A DNA stretch of 37,477 nt. It comes from an uncultured Opitutia bacterium (GTDB lineage Bacteria; Verrucomicrobiota; Verrucomicrobiia; Opitutales; UBA953). The position numbers were made by a program, and so were the translations under genes. The notes under the pieces are model-generated. The model did no database searches, was not told the DNA's origin, and was given only the letters and a program-made list of their open reading frames with translations. Each line of letters starts with the position of its first letter. Within the stretch, counting starts at the first letter, position 1. This document shows, piece after piece, positions 9,953-20,000 of the stretch. The stretch lies in the NCBI GenBank assembly GCA_903831005.1, contig CAIKWA010000085.1, forward strand, positions 1 through 37,477, given 5' to 3'.

Positions 9953-10069
9953 GCCCCAGGTCGTTCTGCGGCTGGCTTGGGCCCTTTGCCGACCCAACGG
10001 CCTTTTGTGCCGTTTTCAGGATAGAACATGCAGTTAACGGCGATTGCTCACGGCCGCCTGACGCGCATG

Positions 10070-10112
10070 ATAGTCGATACTTACCCAATAAATATAGGTT
10101 AATATCGACTAT
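10070..10112. promoter_or_regulatory. Long imperfect dyad, candidate operator of the downstream XylR/AraC-type regulator
   Basis: ATAGTCGATAcTtACC...GGTTAATATCGACTAT: 10-bp perfect arms (10070-10079 / 10103-10112), 14/16 when extended inward, with an AT-rich centre, in the intergenic region before 10211. Confidence 0.6.
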
Positions 10113-10210
10113 GACGACTCACGCTCCGACCGACCTTATAAAGCCATCGGTCTATGCCGTTTTTTGTCAATCGGCCTAGCTCCGTTAACTGACCCTTTCC
10201 TGTCCCCTGA

Positions 10211-11362
10211 ATGAAAAGCCCTCGTAATGTCCTGCTCGCGCTGGGTTGGTATGATCATCGCCTGCTCCAAGGCATCGCCACCTATGCCTCCGAGCATCGC
10301 TGGCACCTAGCCTCTCATAGCATCATCCACGAGAAGGTCATCCCGTGGGGCTGGGATGGCGACGGCATCCTAGCTTGGCTCGGCGCCGGCGACGACCTGG
10401 CCGACTTCGTCCGCAAGGCCGACAAGCCGACGGTCGACTTCTCCCTGCGCCGTCGGGACACGCCTTTCGCCCACGTCGTCCAGGATCACGCGAAGACCGG
10501 CGAACTGGTCGCCGAACATTTCATCGAGCGTGGCATGAGCCGCTTCTGCTTCTTCAGCGACACCGAGAACTGGTCGCAGGTCGAGCGAGGCGAAGCCTTC
10601 ACAGAAGCCCTTCGTCGTCGCGGACTGGCCTGCGAGCATCTCCGCTGGCAGCCCAAGGGCAAACGAGGCGCCGCTCAGGATGAATGGCAGCGCCGCCGAG
10701 ACTGGTTGATGACCTGCCTCAAGGATGCACCTAAGCCGCTGGCGATTTTCGCCGCCAACGGAACCCTAGCCGTCGAGCTTCGCGAACTCTGCGAAGAAAC
10801 CGGCCTACATGTTCCCACCCAGATTGCGATTGTCGGGATCGACGACTACCTGCTGTCGGTCGGGGCGATTAAGAAATACGTGTCCGGCGTCGATACGAAC
10901 CTCGAAGAACAAGGCTATCGCGGCGCGGAACTACTCGACCGCCTGATGCGCGGCGAAAAGGCGCCGATCGAGCCGATCCGCATCCAGCCGGCCGGCGTGA
11001 TCACCCGTATGAGCAGCGATATCCTCGCCACTGGCCATGAAGGCGTCATCCGGGCCCTGCATCATATTACGGACCACTTCGCTGAATCGCTAGGCGTGAA
11101 GCAACTCGCCACCATCGCCCACATGTCCGAACGCGGCTTACGCCAAGCCTTCGTGAAGCACGTCGGGTGTACGCCGGGCGACCGCCTGCGTACGGTCCGC
11201 ATCGATTCCGCCAAACGGCTGCTCGCCGGCTCCACCGAGAAGATCGAGTCGATCTCCCATCGCTGCGGTTACCCGAACTTGAACTCGTTCTTCGCGGCCT
11301 TCCGTCGCACGGAAAACATGACTCCGGCTGAATACCGCCGGATCATGCGCTTCCGTAGCTGA
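10211..11362 (+). CDS. XylR-family transcriptional regulator (LacI/GalR-like sugar-binding domain + AraC HTH)
   Basis: 383 aa. PBP-like region (PRNVLLALGWYDHRLLQGIATYA..., IAIVGIDDYLLSV...SGVDTNLEEQGYRGAELLDRL) and C-terminal AraC HTH (RLLAGSTEKIESISHRCGYPNLNSFFAAFRRTENMTPAEYRR). Confidence 0.9.
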   Translation: MKSPRNVLLALGWYDHRLLQGIATYASEHRWHLASHSIIHEKVIPWGWDGDGILAWLGAGDDLADFVRKADKPTVDFSLRRRDTPFAHVVQDHAKTGELVAEHFIERGMSRFCFFSDTENWSQVERGEAFTEALRRRGLACEHLRWQPKGKRGAAQDEWQRRRDWLMTCLKDAPKPLAIFAANGTLAVELRELCEETGLHVPTQIAIVGIDDYLLSVGAIKKYVSGVDTNLEEQGYRGAELLDRLMRGEKAPIEPIRIQPAGVITRMSSDILATGHEGVIRALHHITDHFAESLGVKQLATIAHMSERGLRQAFVKHVGCTPGDRLRTVRIDSAKRLLAGSTEKIESISHRCGYPNLNSFFAAFRRTENMTPAEYRRIMRFRS

Positions 11363-11371
11363 GACGTCGGA

Positions 11372-13651
11372 TTAATCCGCCAAGGCGTGGATGGTGTTGA
11401 TCACCTGGCCGCGTAGTTCGACGCCGTCCGCGGCCTTAATATCGTACTTAAGCTGCATCTGCATGGCGGGACGAAGGTCGGGAATCTCGAGGAAGACGGA
11501 ACGGCGGTCAGCGGAGACAGTGGCCGACTTGACGGTCAAGGGGTCATGCTTGCGCTCGGACATCTGGGACTTGCTGAACTGAAGTTTGCCGTCGTTGCCG
11601 AGCTCGGTGGCTGCGACCTTGGTCTCCGTGGTGGAGATCTCCGGAGAGCCATAGGCCGAGGACCAGATGTAGTTCCAGACTTCGATATTCCAATTAGCGG
11701 CATCGGCGGCGGCCTTGGCGTCGACCTCGCAGGTAAAGTCGAGTTTGATACCCTTCTTGGTGGCAGCGAGGGCGAGCGGCATACGGGTCGCGGCTCCAGT
11801 ATAGCGCACGCGCTGGAAGCAGCCGTTCTGCGTCGCCGTGGTCTGCCAACCACGTAGGCCGGTCACGTAGAGTTGTCCGTCCTTAGGATTGAAGCGGGCA
11901 CGCATGGCGCCGCTCGCAAAGTCGACGTTGAAACGCGCCACCCCGCCCTGCATCTGCGGCTGGCCGTTGAAGGTCACTTCCTGAGGCAGGACGCCGTACA
12001 TCGAACACATTCCGTAGCTGAGATGGAGCAGGCGATCCTTCCACGGACCAAACTTGTCGGAGGTGACCCAGACCTGGCCGCCGCTGGAGTTGTCGACATT
12101 CTTGGGGAACCAGCAGAGCGGACGATCGTAGTCCGTCGGGGGCTTCGCCTGATGGGCGAGATCGACCACGCCGTAGAAGCCACCCTGCTTCACCCAGTTG
12201 AGTCGGCACATGGGCGTCCAGGTGCCTTCGTTGTCGCCGGTGGTGAGCTGGCCGGTCGGGCTGATGCCGATACCGTTGGGAGCTCGGAAGCCCGAAGCGA
12301 AGAGCTCGCTCTTCTTCCCGTCAGGGGAAATCTTCAGGAGCGCCCCGTGGTGGTCGCAGATCTCGTCGAAACCCCGACCACCCTTACGGACGGGACCAGC
12401 CTTGATGACGTAGAAATTGCCGGCGGGGTCCGTCTGGAGGTCGAAAGTGAACTCGTGGAAATTCATGGTGACCATCAAATCGAAGTTGAAGGCTTCGTAG
12501 GTGTCGCATTCGCCGTCGCCATTCGTGTCGCGCAACTTCCAGAGGCCATCGCGGCAGGTGACATAGATCTCGCCGTTCACGATCTTGAGGCCGAGCGCGT
12601 GATAGAGTCCGGAAGCAAAACGACGCCAAGTGACCTTCTCCAGTTTATCATCGATACCCGACGCGATGAAGACGTCGCCATGGAAGGTACTGATGACCGC
12701 GCGCCCATCCGGCAGAAAGTCGAAGGCCGACGTGAACATCGGCGCCTTCCAGGGATTGGTCACGGGTAGACCAACGTCGTCGACGACGTAAGGCTCGCCG
12801 ACCTTCTCCGAGAGCTTACCGGCGGTCTCGACGATTTCCGGCCAGAGGGTCTTGGTGACCTTGAGCAGCTTGGACGGCAGGTCGGTGTCGAAAGCCTGCG
12901 GGAGTGGCACTCCCGGCGGCAGATAAGCGATACGGACGGTCGTGACATCCTGGGAGCCATCGATACGGGCGACAGCATGCCCATCGAGCTGGTCGACCTT
13001 GCTGGCGCCCAACGTTACGGTACGGGCGGCATCCGCCGACTTACCGAGCATAACGGTGACCCCCTTGGCGGAAGGCGCGATCTCCAAGGTGCGCACGACG
13101 AACTGCACCTCGTTGGCGGTGACGACCTCGGCGGTCTCGTCGATAGCGACACCGGCGAGTTCCCAGCGAACGACGACGGAGCGACCAGCGTTATGGAAAC
13201 CTTTGAAACGTACTTCGCTAGACGGCAGCGGACCGAAGCCCTTACGGGGAGACAGTGCCGAAGCATCAGCACCTGGCATGTAACCGGAAAAGTCGCCCGT
13301 GACGAAAATTGTTTCACCCATCGCCGTCGGATAATCCCCGCGAGACATCAGGTTCATCTCGGTGGTGAAACGGCCGGACCACGCGCCGATGGGACGGCAA
13401 AGATCGAGATCGTAGGCGATGCCCTTCTTGCCATCGTCGCCGAGGCGGATGGCCAAGCCCTTCAGTCCCGTGGAATCAATCGAGCCGTCCTTCTGCTTGC
13501 CAACGCCGATTGTGCCGAGGATCCACTGGCCGGGTGCCTCGACGACCGGAGCGGCGACAGTCGTCTTCTTGGCGGGCTTTTTCGCCTGACCGAAGAGCAG
13601 ACCGACCGAAAGGAACAGAGCGACGAGGGGCGAGCGCATAAGGAGAGTCAT
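11372..13651 (-). CDS. Exported beta-propeller protein resembling DUF6797/sorbosone-dehydrogenase-like proteins of Verrucomicrobiota
   Basis: 759 aa. Signal peptide MTLLMRSPLVALFLSVGLLFGQ; propeller segments (LPDGRAVISTFHGDVFIASG, DTNGDGECDTYEAF, GFRAPNGIGISPTGQLTTGDNEG). No CxxCH motif seen in the listed translation. Confidence 0.7.
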   Translation of the reverse strand: MTLLMRSPLVALFLSVGLLFGQAKKPAKKTTVAAPVVEAPGQWILGTIGVGKQKDGSIDSTGLKGLAIRLGDDGKKGIAYDLDLCRPIGAWSGRFTTEMNLMSRGDYPTAMGETIFVTGDFSGYMPGADASALSPRKGFGPLPSSEVRFKGFHNAGRSVVVRWELAGVAIDETAEVVTANEVQFVVRTLEIAPSAKGVTVMLGKSADAARTVTLGASKVDQLDGHAVARIDGSQDVTTVRIAYLPPGVPLPQAFDTDLPSKLLKVTKTLWPEIVETAGKLSEKVGEPYVVDDVGLPVTNPWKAPMFTSAFDFLPDGRAVISTFHGDVFIASGIDDKLEKVTWRRFASGLYHALGLKIVNGEIYVTCRDGLWKLRDTNGDGECDTYEAFNFDLMVTMNFHEFTFDLQTDPAGNFYVIKAGPVRKGGRGFDEICDHHGALLKISPDGKKSELFASGFRAPNGIGISPTGQLTTGDNEGTWTPMCRLNWVKQGGFYGVVDLAHQAKPPTDYDRPLCWFPKNVDNSSGGQVWVTSDKFGPWKDRLLHLSYGMCSMYGVLPQEVTFNGQPQMQGGVARFNVDFASGAMRARFNPKDGQLYVTGLRGWQTTATQNGCFQRVRYTGAATRMPLALAATKKGIKLDFTCEVDAKAAADAANWNIEVWNYIWSSAYGSPEISTTETKVAATELGNDGKLQFSKSQMSERKHDPLTVKSATVSADRRSVFLEIPDLRPAMQMQLKYDIKAADGVELRGQVINTIHALAD

Positions 13652-13675
13652 AGCGTCAGAGACAGGGGCAGGGAC

Positions 13676-13714
13676 AGAAAAAAGAAAGGGCCGGAGTCCG
13701 CAGACCCCGACCCT
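13676..13714 (-). terminator. Intrinsic terminator-like hairpin, possible attenuator
   Basis: On the minus strand: AGGGTCGGGGTC-TGCG-GACTCCGGCCCT (12-bp stem, two G-U wobbles) followed by TTCTTTTTTCTGT. Confidence 0.65.
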
Positions 13715-13756
13715 GTTTTCCGGGCCCTAGCCCTGACCCTAACCTCAGCCCTGTTA

Positions 13757-16700
13757 TCAGAGGCTGCGCAGATAGGCAGCCAAGTCAGCGACGCCCTGCT
13801 CCGTCAGGCCCATCTGAGCCGGCGTGAACATGAGCGAACGGTCGAGCGCCTTCTCTTCTTTGACGCGATTGCGCGGAATGGACTGCACGAGACCGCCCAT
13901 GGACTTGATCATCAGAGGATCGCCGGAAGACAGGACCATCCCAGTGATCACCATGCCGTCATCGAGCACGACGCGCGTACCTTCAAAGCCGTGCGAGATG
14001 TTGCTGGACGGTTGGGCAATGTTGAGAACAAGGGTCTCGAGCGACTGCTGCTTGGCGTAGGTCGTCAGGTCCGGGCCGAAGTCGATGCCCTTACCGTCGA
14101 ACTTGTGGCAGGCGTAGCAGACCGCGGCGCCGGCCTTACCCTTGGCGACGTCACCCTTGAGCGCGGCGATGACCTCGACGGAGGCGAGGCCCTTGGCACC
14201 AGGCATCTCCGGGGGTAGGTCGCTGGCGACGAGTTTGGCGGCGGAGGCATTACCGCCACGGGCCTTGACGATGCCATCGACATCGAAGGGCTTCCAGAGG
14301 TTGCCCTTACGATTACCGACCCACCATTTAGCAAGCTCGACCTGGGCGAAGGCCTTGTTCAGGGACAGTTCTACCATCGTGCCGGCGGCCTCGGCGCTAC
14401 GCGTAAAGGCCACGGCGGTGAGATCGCGCTTGAGCTCTTCTTCGTTCAGTTTGCCCGAAAGGATGCGGGTGCGGAGGTCGCGCACGGCGCTGGCTGGGTG
14501 CAGGCGCCAGGTCAGACTGGCGTAAGCCTGGGTCCAAGCAAGAGCAGGCGAAGCCATCTCCTTCGCGATGGCGGCATGGACGGCGGCCTCGCGGTCGATC
14601 GCTCCGAGACCAATCGCCTCGAGATAGGCGCGATCCTGACCGTCATAGAGTTTAGCCACCTTCACGAGTAAGGCGACCGCTTCAGGCGTCTTGAAATCGC
14701 GCAGGGTCAGGGCGACTTCGCGACGGATGGCCGGCGAAGCGTCTTCGGCATGGGCGCTGGCGAGGGCGAAGACGTCACGTCCGGCGGCGCGCAAGGCGCG
14801 ATAGGCCACTAGACGGCGCGTATCATCCTTGGCCTTCAACTGTTCGCGGACGAGTGCTTCCCCCTTCGGACCAAGCTGCGCAAGCAACCACACGGCGCGG
14901 GATGCGACATAGGGATTAGCATCGGACAAGAGGGCAGAGACATCATCAACGACCTTGTCACCCGCGGCCTTGAGGCGATTGAAGCCACCAGCCCGGACGT
15001 TCGGGGAAGGACTGCGTAGCGCGGCGATCTGGCCCGCGACCGAGGCGAGATCAACCTTCGGGATGACCGACTTAAAGCCCTTCGGGGCAATGCGGTAGAT
15101 GGTGCCGGAGGCGCCGTTATCACGCGTCGCGTGTCCACCCACGCCGGGGTCGAACCAGTCAGCGACATAGATGGCACCATCCGGACCGACGCAGACGTCC
15201 GAAGGACGGAACTTCGTCTTCAGGACACCCGTCGGCTTGCCACCGAGGAAGTCGGAACCGGCCCACTCCTTCTCCTTATTGGAGGTCAGGAAGTCAAAAC
15301 GCTCGAGCTTCATGCCGGCGCCATCGGGCTTCGGCAGGTAGCCGAAGACGACATTCTTGCCGGCTTCGCAGGCGAGAAGCAGACCGTTCCACTTTTCGCC
15401 CATCGCACCATTCTCGTAGAAGGCCACGCCGGTGGGAGAGCCACCGCCGTAGACATCACCCGCTGGCATGGTGTCCGGATCTTCCTGTCGCCATTCCGCG
15501 ACGGGGGTGCTCTGGCCGGGGCGCTTATCGGCACCCCAAGAGCGCTTGCCATCCAGCGAGGCGAAACCTGCGTTGCCGCCTTCCATAATCAGGGAAACAC
15601 GGCAGGCGGGCGGATCGTCGTTGTCGCTCTGGTACATGTCGCCGAACGAGTTGATGGATTGCTCGTAGCTGTTGCGGTAGTTGTGGCCGACGATCTTCAG
15701 GTCGGAGCCGTCGCTGTTCATGCGCACGGAGAAGCCGCCAATCCAGACGTTGCCGTCATCGCTGCGACGGCCGGCGATGTTCTGCAGCATATAAGGGCTG
15801 CCCATGTAGAAATGGCGGCCGGCCTTGTCGATGAAGTCCGCCCCCATGTTGCCTTGATTGAAGTTCCACTTGCCGTCCGGACCAAAGGTCACGCTGTGGA
15901 GGCTGTGGTCATGCTGACGTCCGTTGAAGCCGGTGAGCAGAACTTCCTTCTTGTCGACAGACAGGTCGATCACGCCGTCGCCGTTTACGTCAGTATAGAC
16001 GAGGAGGTCCGGCGGCTGGGAGACGACGACCTTGCCGTCGATATGGGCCACGCCCAGGGGAGATTCTAGATTGGTATCCTGAGTGAAGACCGTGACCTTG
16101 TCGGCCTTACCCGCGCCGACGGTGTCCTCGAGAATCACGATACGGTCGCCTTCCTTACGACGGCCCTTCTTGCCGCGGTAGTTGATACCTTCGGCGACGT
16201 ACATGCGACCGCGCTCATCGAAATCGATGTTGGTAGGATTGGAGATCTGCGGTGAAGTCGCCCAGATGGTGACCTCAAAACCTTCCGGCACCGTGAAGAG
16301 TTCGGCCGGCACGACCGTTGGGCCGGCCTCGAAATCAACTGGTTTATATTTGTCGGGACGCGCGGCGAAGACGGCGAACTTCACGTCGGCCGAACTGGCC
16401 TTCCCGCCGCGGATGGCGCCGCCGTCATCGATGCCGACCTTGGCGCGGAAGGACTTCGCCGGTCCGGGCAAGTCGAAGGCGATGAAGGAGGGGGAATGGG
16501 TACCGATACCGCGGGTGTATTCCTTGCCGGCAATCTTCAGCGGCTTTCCGTCGTAGTTCTTACCGACGCGGGTCTGTCCCAGCGACTCGGCGTCTCGCCA
16601 CTTCAATTGGGTGAGGTCGACCACCGTGCCGTCCGCCAGGACGACCTCCGGCTCGATCCAGTCGGACCAGTCGCAGGCGTTGCCATCCAACTCGGCGACA

Positions 16701-16879
16701 ATAAGAAAGAGCTGACTGGAGCCATTGAGGTCAGCCGTGAGTTCGACCAAGCGATTCTTGTCCTTGGCGAACATACTGGGCGACTCAACGACGGGTTTCG
16801 GCGCGGCGGCCGAAGCCAGCGCGAAGAAACCAAGAAGGGACAACAGGGAGGCGTTGGCCTTGCGTAATACGGAGGGCAT
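13757..16879 (-). CDS. PVC-type heme-binding CxxCH dehydrogenase with NPCBM-like domain and HEAT repeats
   Basis: 1040 aa. Signal peptide; YDGKPLKIAGKEYTRGIGTHSPSFIAFDLPG (NPCBM-like); FTVPEGFEVTIWATSPQISNPTNIDFDERGRMYVAEGINYRGK (membrane-bound dehydrogenase); HEAT-like region; CYACHKFDGKGIDFGPDLTTYAKQQSLETLVLNIAQPSSNISHGFEGT. Confidence 0.9.
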   Translation of the reverse strand: MPSVLRKANASLLSLLGFFALASAAAPKPVVESPSMFAKDKNRLVELTADLNGSSQLFLIVAELDGNACDWSDWIEPEVVLADGTVVDLTQLKWRDAESLGQTRVGKNYDGKPLKIAGKEYTRGIGTHSPSFIAFDLPGPAKSFRAKVGIDDGGAIRGGKASSADVKFAVFAARPDKYKPVDFEAGPTVVPAELFTVPEGFEVTIWATSPQISNPTNIDFDERGRMYVAEGINYRGKKGRRKEGDRIVILEDTVGAGKADKVTVFTQDTNLESPLGVAHIDGKVVVSQPPDLLVYTDVNGDGVIDLSVDKKEVLLTGFNGRQHDHSLHSVTFGPDGKWNFNQGNMGADFIDKAGRHFYMGSPYMLQNIAGRRSDDGNVWIGGFSVRMNSDGSDLKIVGHNYRNSYEQSINSFGDMYQSDNDDPPACRVSLIMEGGNAGFASLDGKRSWGADKRPGQSTPVAEWRQEDPDTMPAGDVYGGGSPTGVAFYENGAMGEKWNGLLLACEAGKNVVFGYLPKPDGAGMKLERFDFLTSNKEKEWAGSDFLGGKPTGVLKTKFRPSDVCVGPDGAIYVADWFDPGVGGHATRDNGASGTIYRIAPKGFKSVIPKVDLASVAGQIAALRSPSPNVRAGGFNRLKAAGDKVVDDVSALLSDANPYVASRAVWLLAQLGPKGEALVREQLKAKDDTRRLVAYRALRAAGRDVFALASAHAEDASPAIRREVALTLRDFKTPEAVALLVKVAKLYDGQDRAYLEAIGLGAIDREAAVHAAIAKEMASPALAWTQAYASLTWRLHPASAVRDLRTRILSGKLNEEELKRDLTAVAFTRSAEAAGTMVELSLNKAFAQVELAKWWVGNRKGNLWKPFDVDGIVKARGGNASAAKLVASDLPPEMPGAKGLASVEVIAALKGDVAKGKAGAAVCYACHKFDGKGIDFGPDLTTYAKQQSLETLVLNIAQPSSNISHGFEGTRVVLDDGMVITGMVLSSGDPLMIKSMGGLVQSIPRNRVKEEKALDRSLMFTPAQMGLTEQGVADLAAYLRSL

Positions 16880-17048
16880 AGGTTTTTTGGGGGTTACTCC
16901 ATAGACACCCCTTTATGCAGACGGTTCAACCCAATCCTTGGGGTATTACCACCATTCCTCAAAAAACGGCAGCAACGGCTTTACATCCCGATGACAGCCA
17001 ACAGGTTTTAGGAACTAAGGGCACCCCGCCCTGTCCTATCCTTTTCCG

Positions 17049-20000
17049 ATGTCATTCCGGTCTCTCTTTGGCCCTATTTTAATAGCCCTGTCGGCGTCCG
17101 CCGCCGACCAGGCACCCGCCCCTACGGCTGCTCAGCTGGAGTTCTTTGAAAAGGAGGTCCGACCAGTCCTTGCCGACCATTGCTACAAGTGCCACGGACC
17201 AAAGAAACAGAAGTCCAGCCTGCGCCTTGATTCCCGCGAACTCATCCTCAAGGGCGGTGAACTCGGACCGGTTGTAGTTCTGGGCAATCCCGATATCAGC
17301 CGCCTGATTCTTTCCATCAACCACGCCAAAGGAAAAGATGTCTACGCCATGCCGGGCGAAGACGAGAAGCTTCCGCCCAAGGCGATTGCCGCGCTGACCG
17401 AATGGGTGCGTCAAGGTTTACCTTGGCCGTCCGAGTCTTCGCCCGTCGCCCATGACCCGAGCAAGCACTGGGCGTTCAAGAACGTTCAGACTCCTTCGTC
17501 ACCCGTCATCAATCCATCCGATGAAGCCAAGATCCGTCAGCCCCTAGATCGTTTCGTACTCGCGAAGCTGAAAGCTGCCGGCCTCGACTTCAATCCAGAG
17601 GCTCCGCGCGAAGTCGTCATCCGCCGCCTCACGCTCGCGCTCTGGGGATTCAATCCTTCTGCGGAAGAAATCTCCGCCTATGTCTCTGACCAAGATCCGC
17701 AGGCGACCGAGAAACTTGTCGACCGTCTGCTCGCGGCACCGGCCTTCGGCGAACGCTGGGCCCGCCACTGGCTCGATGTCGCCCGCTACTCCGACACAAA
17801 GGGCTACGTCTTCTTGGAAGAACGCCGCTACCCTTACGCTTACACTTATCGCGACTGGGTGGTGAACGCCTTCAACCAGGACCTCCCTTACGACCAATTC
17901 CTGCGCCTACAGATCGCCGCCGACCAGATCTCCAAGGACCCCGAGAATAATCGCGACCTCGCCGCCCTCGGCTTCCTGACGCTCGGCCGCCGCTTCCTCA
18001 ATAGCACCCCGGACATCATCGACGACCGCATCGACGTCGTCATGCGCGGCACCCAGGGCCTCACGATGGCCTGCGCTCGTTGCCACGACCACAAGTTCGA
18101 CCCTCTTCCGACGACGGAGTATTACTCGCTCTACGCGATCTTCAACTCCAGCGAGGAACCGAAGGAACTGCCTCCGCTCAAGCCCTTCGCCCGGACGAAG
18201 GAGACCGACGAATTCGACGCCGAGCTCGCCGTGCGGCAAAAGAAACTCAATGACTTCATTCAGAGTCGTTACGAACTTTCGTATTCGCCGGAGAAGACCG
18301 CGGCTTACCTCAACCTCGCCCAAGAGTCCTTTAAGGACACCAAGGTCGACGCCAATCAGAAGGCCAAGGCCTCAAACCTCTACGCGGCCGTGCTCGGCGG
18401 CTGGAAGAATACGCTGAAGTCGAAGCTGACCCCGACGGACCCCATCTGGGGAGCCTGGCTGACCCTGCAGGGTGTGGCCGACGCGGACTTCCCGAAGCGC
18501 TTCGCCGCCCTGCACAACCAGCCGGCCCAATTTGCTGACCCGCTTCTGCGCACCCGCCTCCAGTCCAAGGTTCCGACAAAGCTCGTCGAACTCACCGCCA
18601 CGTACGCCGCCCTCCTTTCCGAAGCCCGCAAGGCCGACAACGCCACTCGAGCTGAGTGGAAGCCCTGGCGTGACCTAATCCTTCATCCCACTGGGCCGAC
18701 AGTGATGACGCCGGCCTCGCTCATCAGCACCTATAACATCGCCGACCGTAACACGCGTACCAATCTCGAGATCCAAGTCGCCAGCTTCAAGGCCACCAGC
18801 CCGAAGAGCCCGCCCCACGCGATGGTGTTACTCGACAAACCGAAGTCGGTCAAAGGCGTCGTCTTTGTCCGTGGCAGCGCCTCCCGCCCGGGTAAAAGCG
18901 TCCCCCGCCAATTCCCCGCCATCCTCACCGACGGCAAGGTGAAGGAATTCACCGAAGGCAGCGGACGTCTCGACATGGCCAACGCCATCGCGAGCAAGTC
19001 GAACCCGCTCACCGCCCGCGTGATGGCCAATCGTATCTGGACCGAACTCGTCGGACGCAGCTTGGTCGAAACTCCCAGCGACTACGGCGTCCGCACCCCT
19101 CTGCCAAAGAACCCTGAGCTACTTGAATACCTCGCCTCGACCTTCATGAAGGACGAATGGTCGATGAAGAAACTCATCCGATCAATCGTCCTCTCCCGCA
19201 CTTTCCTGCAGACGGTCGATGTACGACCCGAAGCCTTGGCGAAGGACCCCGACAATGAGCTCAGCTGGCGCGCCCAACGCCGCCGACTCGATTTTGAAGC
19301 CATGCGCGACAGCATGCTGCGGGTCGCTGGCCGCCTGGACGCCGCCAAGATTGGAGGCCAACCGTTTAATCTCGAAGCGAACTTCTCCGAACCTCGGCGC
19401 ACGCTCTACGGCAGCATCGACCGCCAGAACCTCCCCGCGTTCTTCCGCACGTTCGACTTCGCCAATCCGGACTATCACGTCCCGAAGCGGAACCAGACCA
19501 CCACTCCGCAGCAGGCGCTCTGGATGATGAATCATCCGTTTGCCCGCACCCAGGCCGAAGCCCTCGTCGCCAAGGTCGCCACCCTCTCGACAACGGAAGC
19601 TAAGGTGAACGGTCTTTACCTTTCAGTACTCGGTCGCGCGCCGAAGAAGGATGAAGTCACTCTCGCCCTCGATTACCTCCGGGAAGCCGAACAGGCGCCG
19701 GCGCCGGCTAGCTGGCGCAATGGTTACGGTGGCTGGAACCCGACCACCAAGGTCGTCGCCTTCACTGAGATGAAGGTCCAGACCAAGGATCGCATCGCGC
19801 CAACCGACAAGATGCCGGACAAGGAGTTCTCGCACACCTTTCTCACCGCCAAAGGCGGACACCCTGGCGACAAGTCTGATGCCACCGCCGTCATCCGACG
19901 CTGGACCGCTGGCAGCGCGGGCAATTATCGCATCGAGGGTACACTCGCGGTGACCAGTAAGTCTAGCGACGGCGTCCGCGCGCGCATCATCACCGCCCGC

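Noticed and set aside
9996-10016. Intrinsic terminator after the ABC-F gene (AACGGC-CTTTTGT-GCCGTT-TTC)
   Set aside because: Only a 6-bp stem and a short T-run; the TGCCGTTTT half is better explained as part of the repeated box upstream of the regulator.
11873-14218. Long plus-strand ORFs (298 aa and 413 aa), and similar ones at 6504-7391, 15131-16069, 21023-21712, 26400-27146, 27270-28349 and 32609-33337
   Set aside because: They lie antisense to well-supported genes with recognisable domains, have no recognisable motifs, and are the usual shadow ORFs of GC-rich codon usage.
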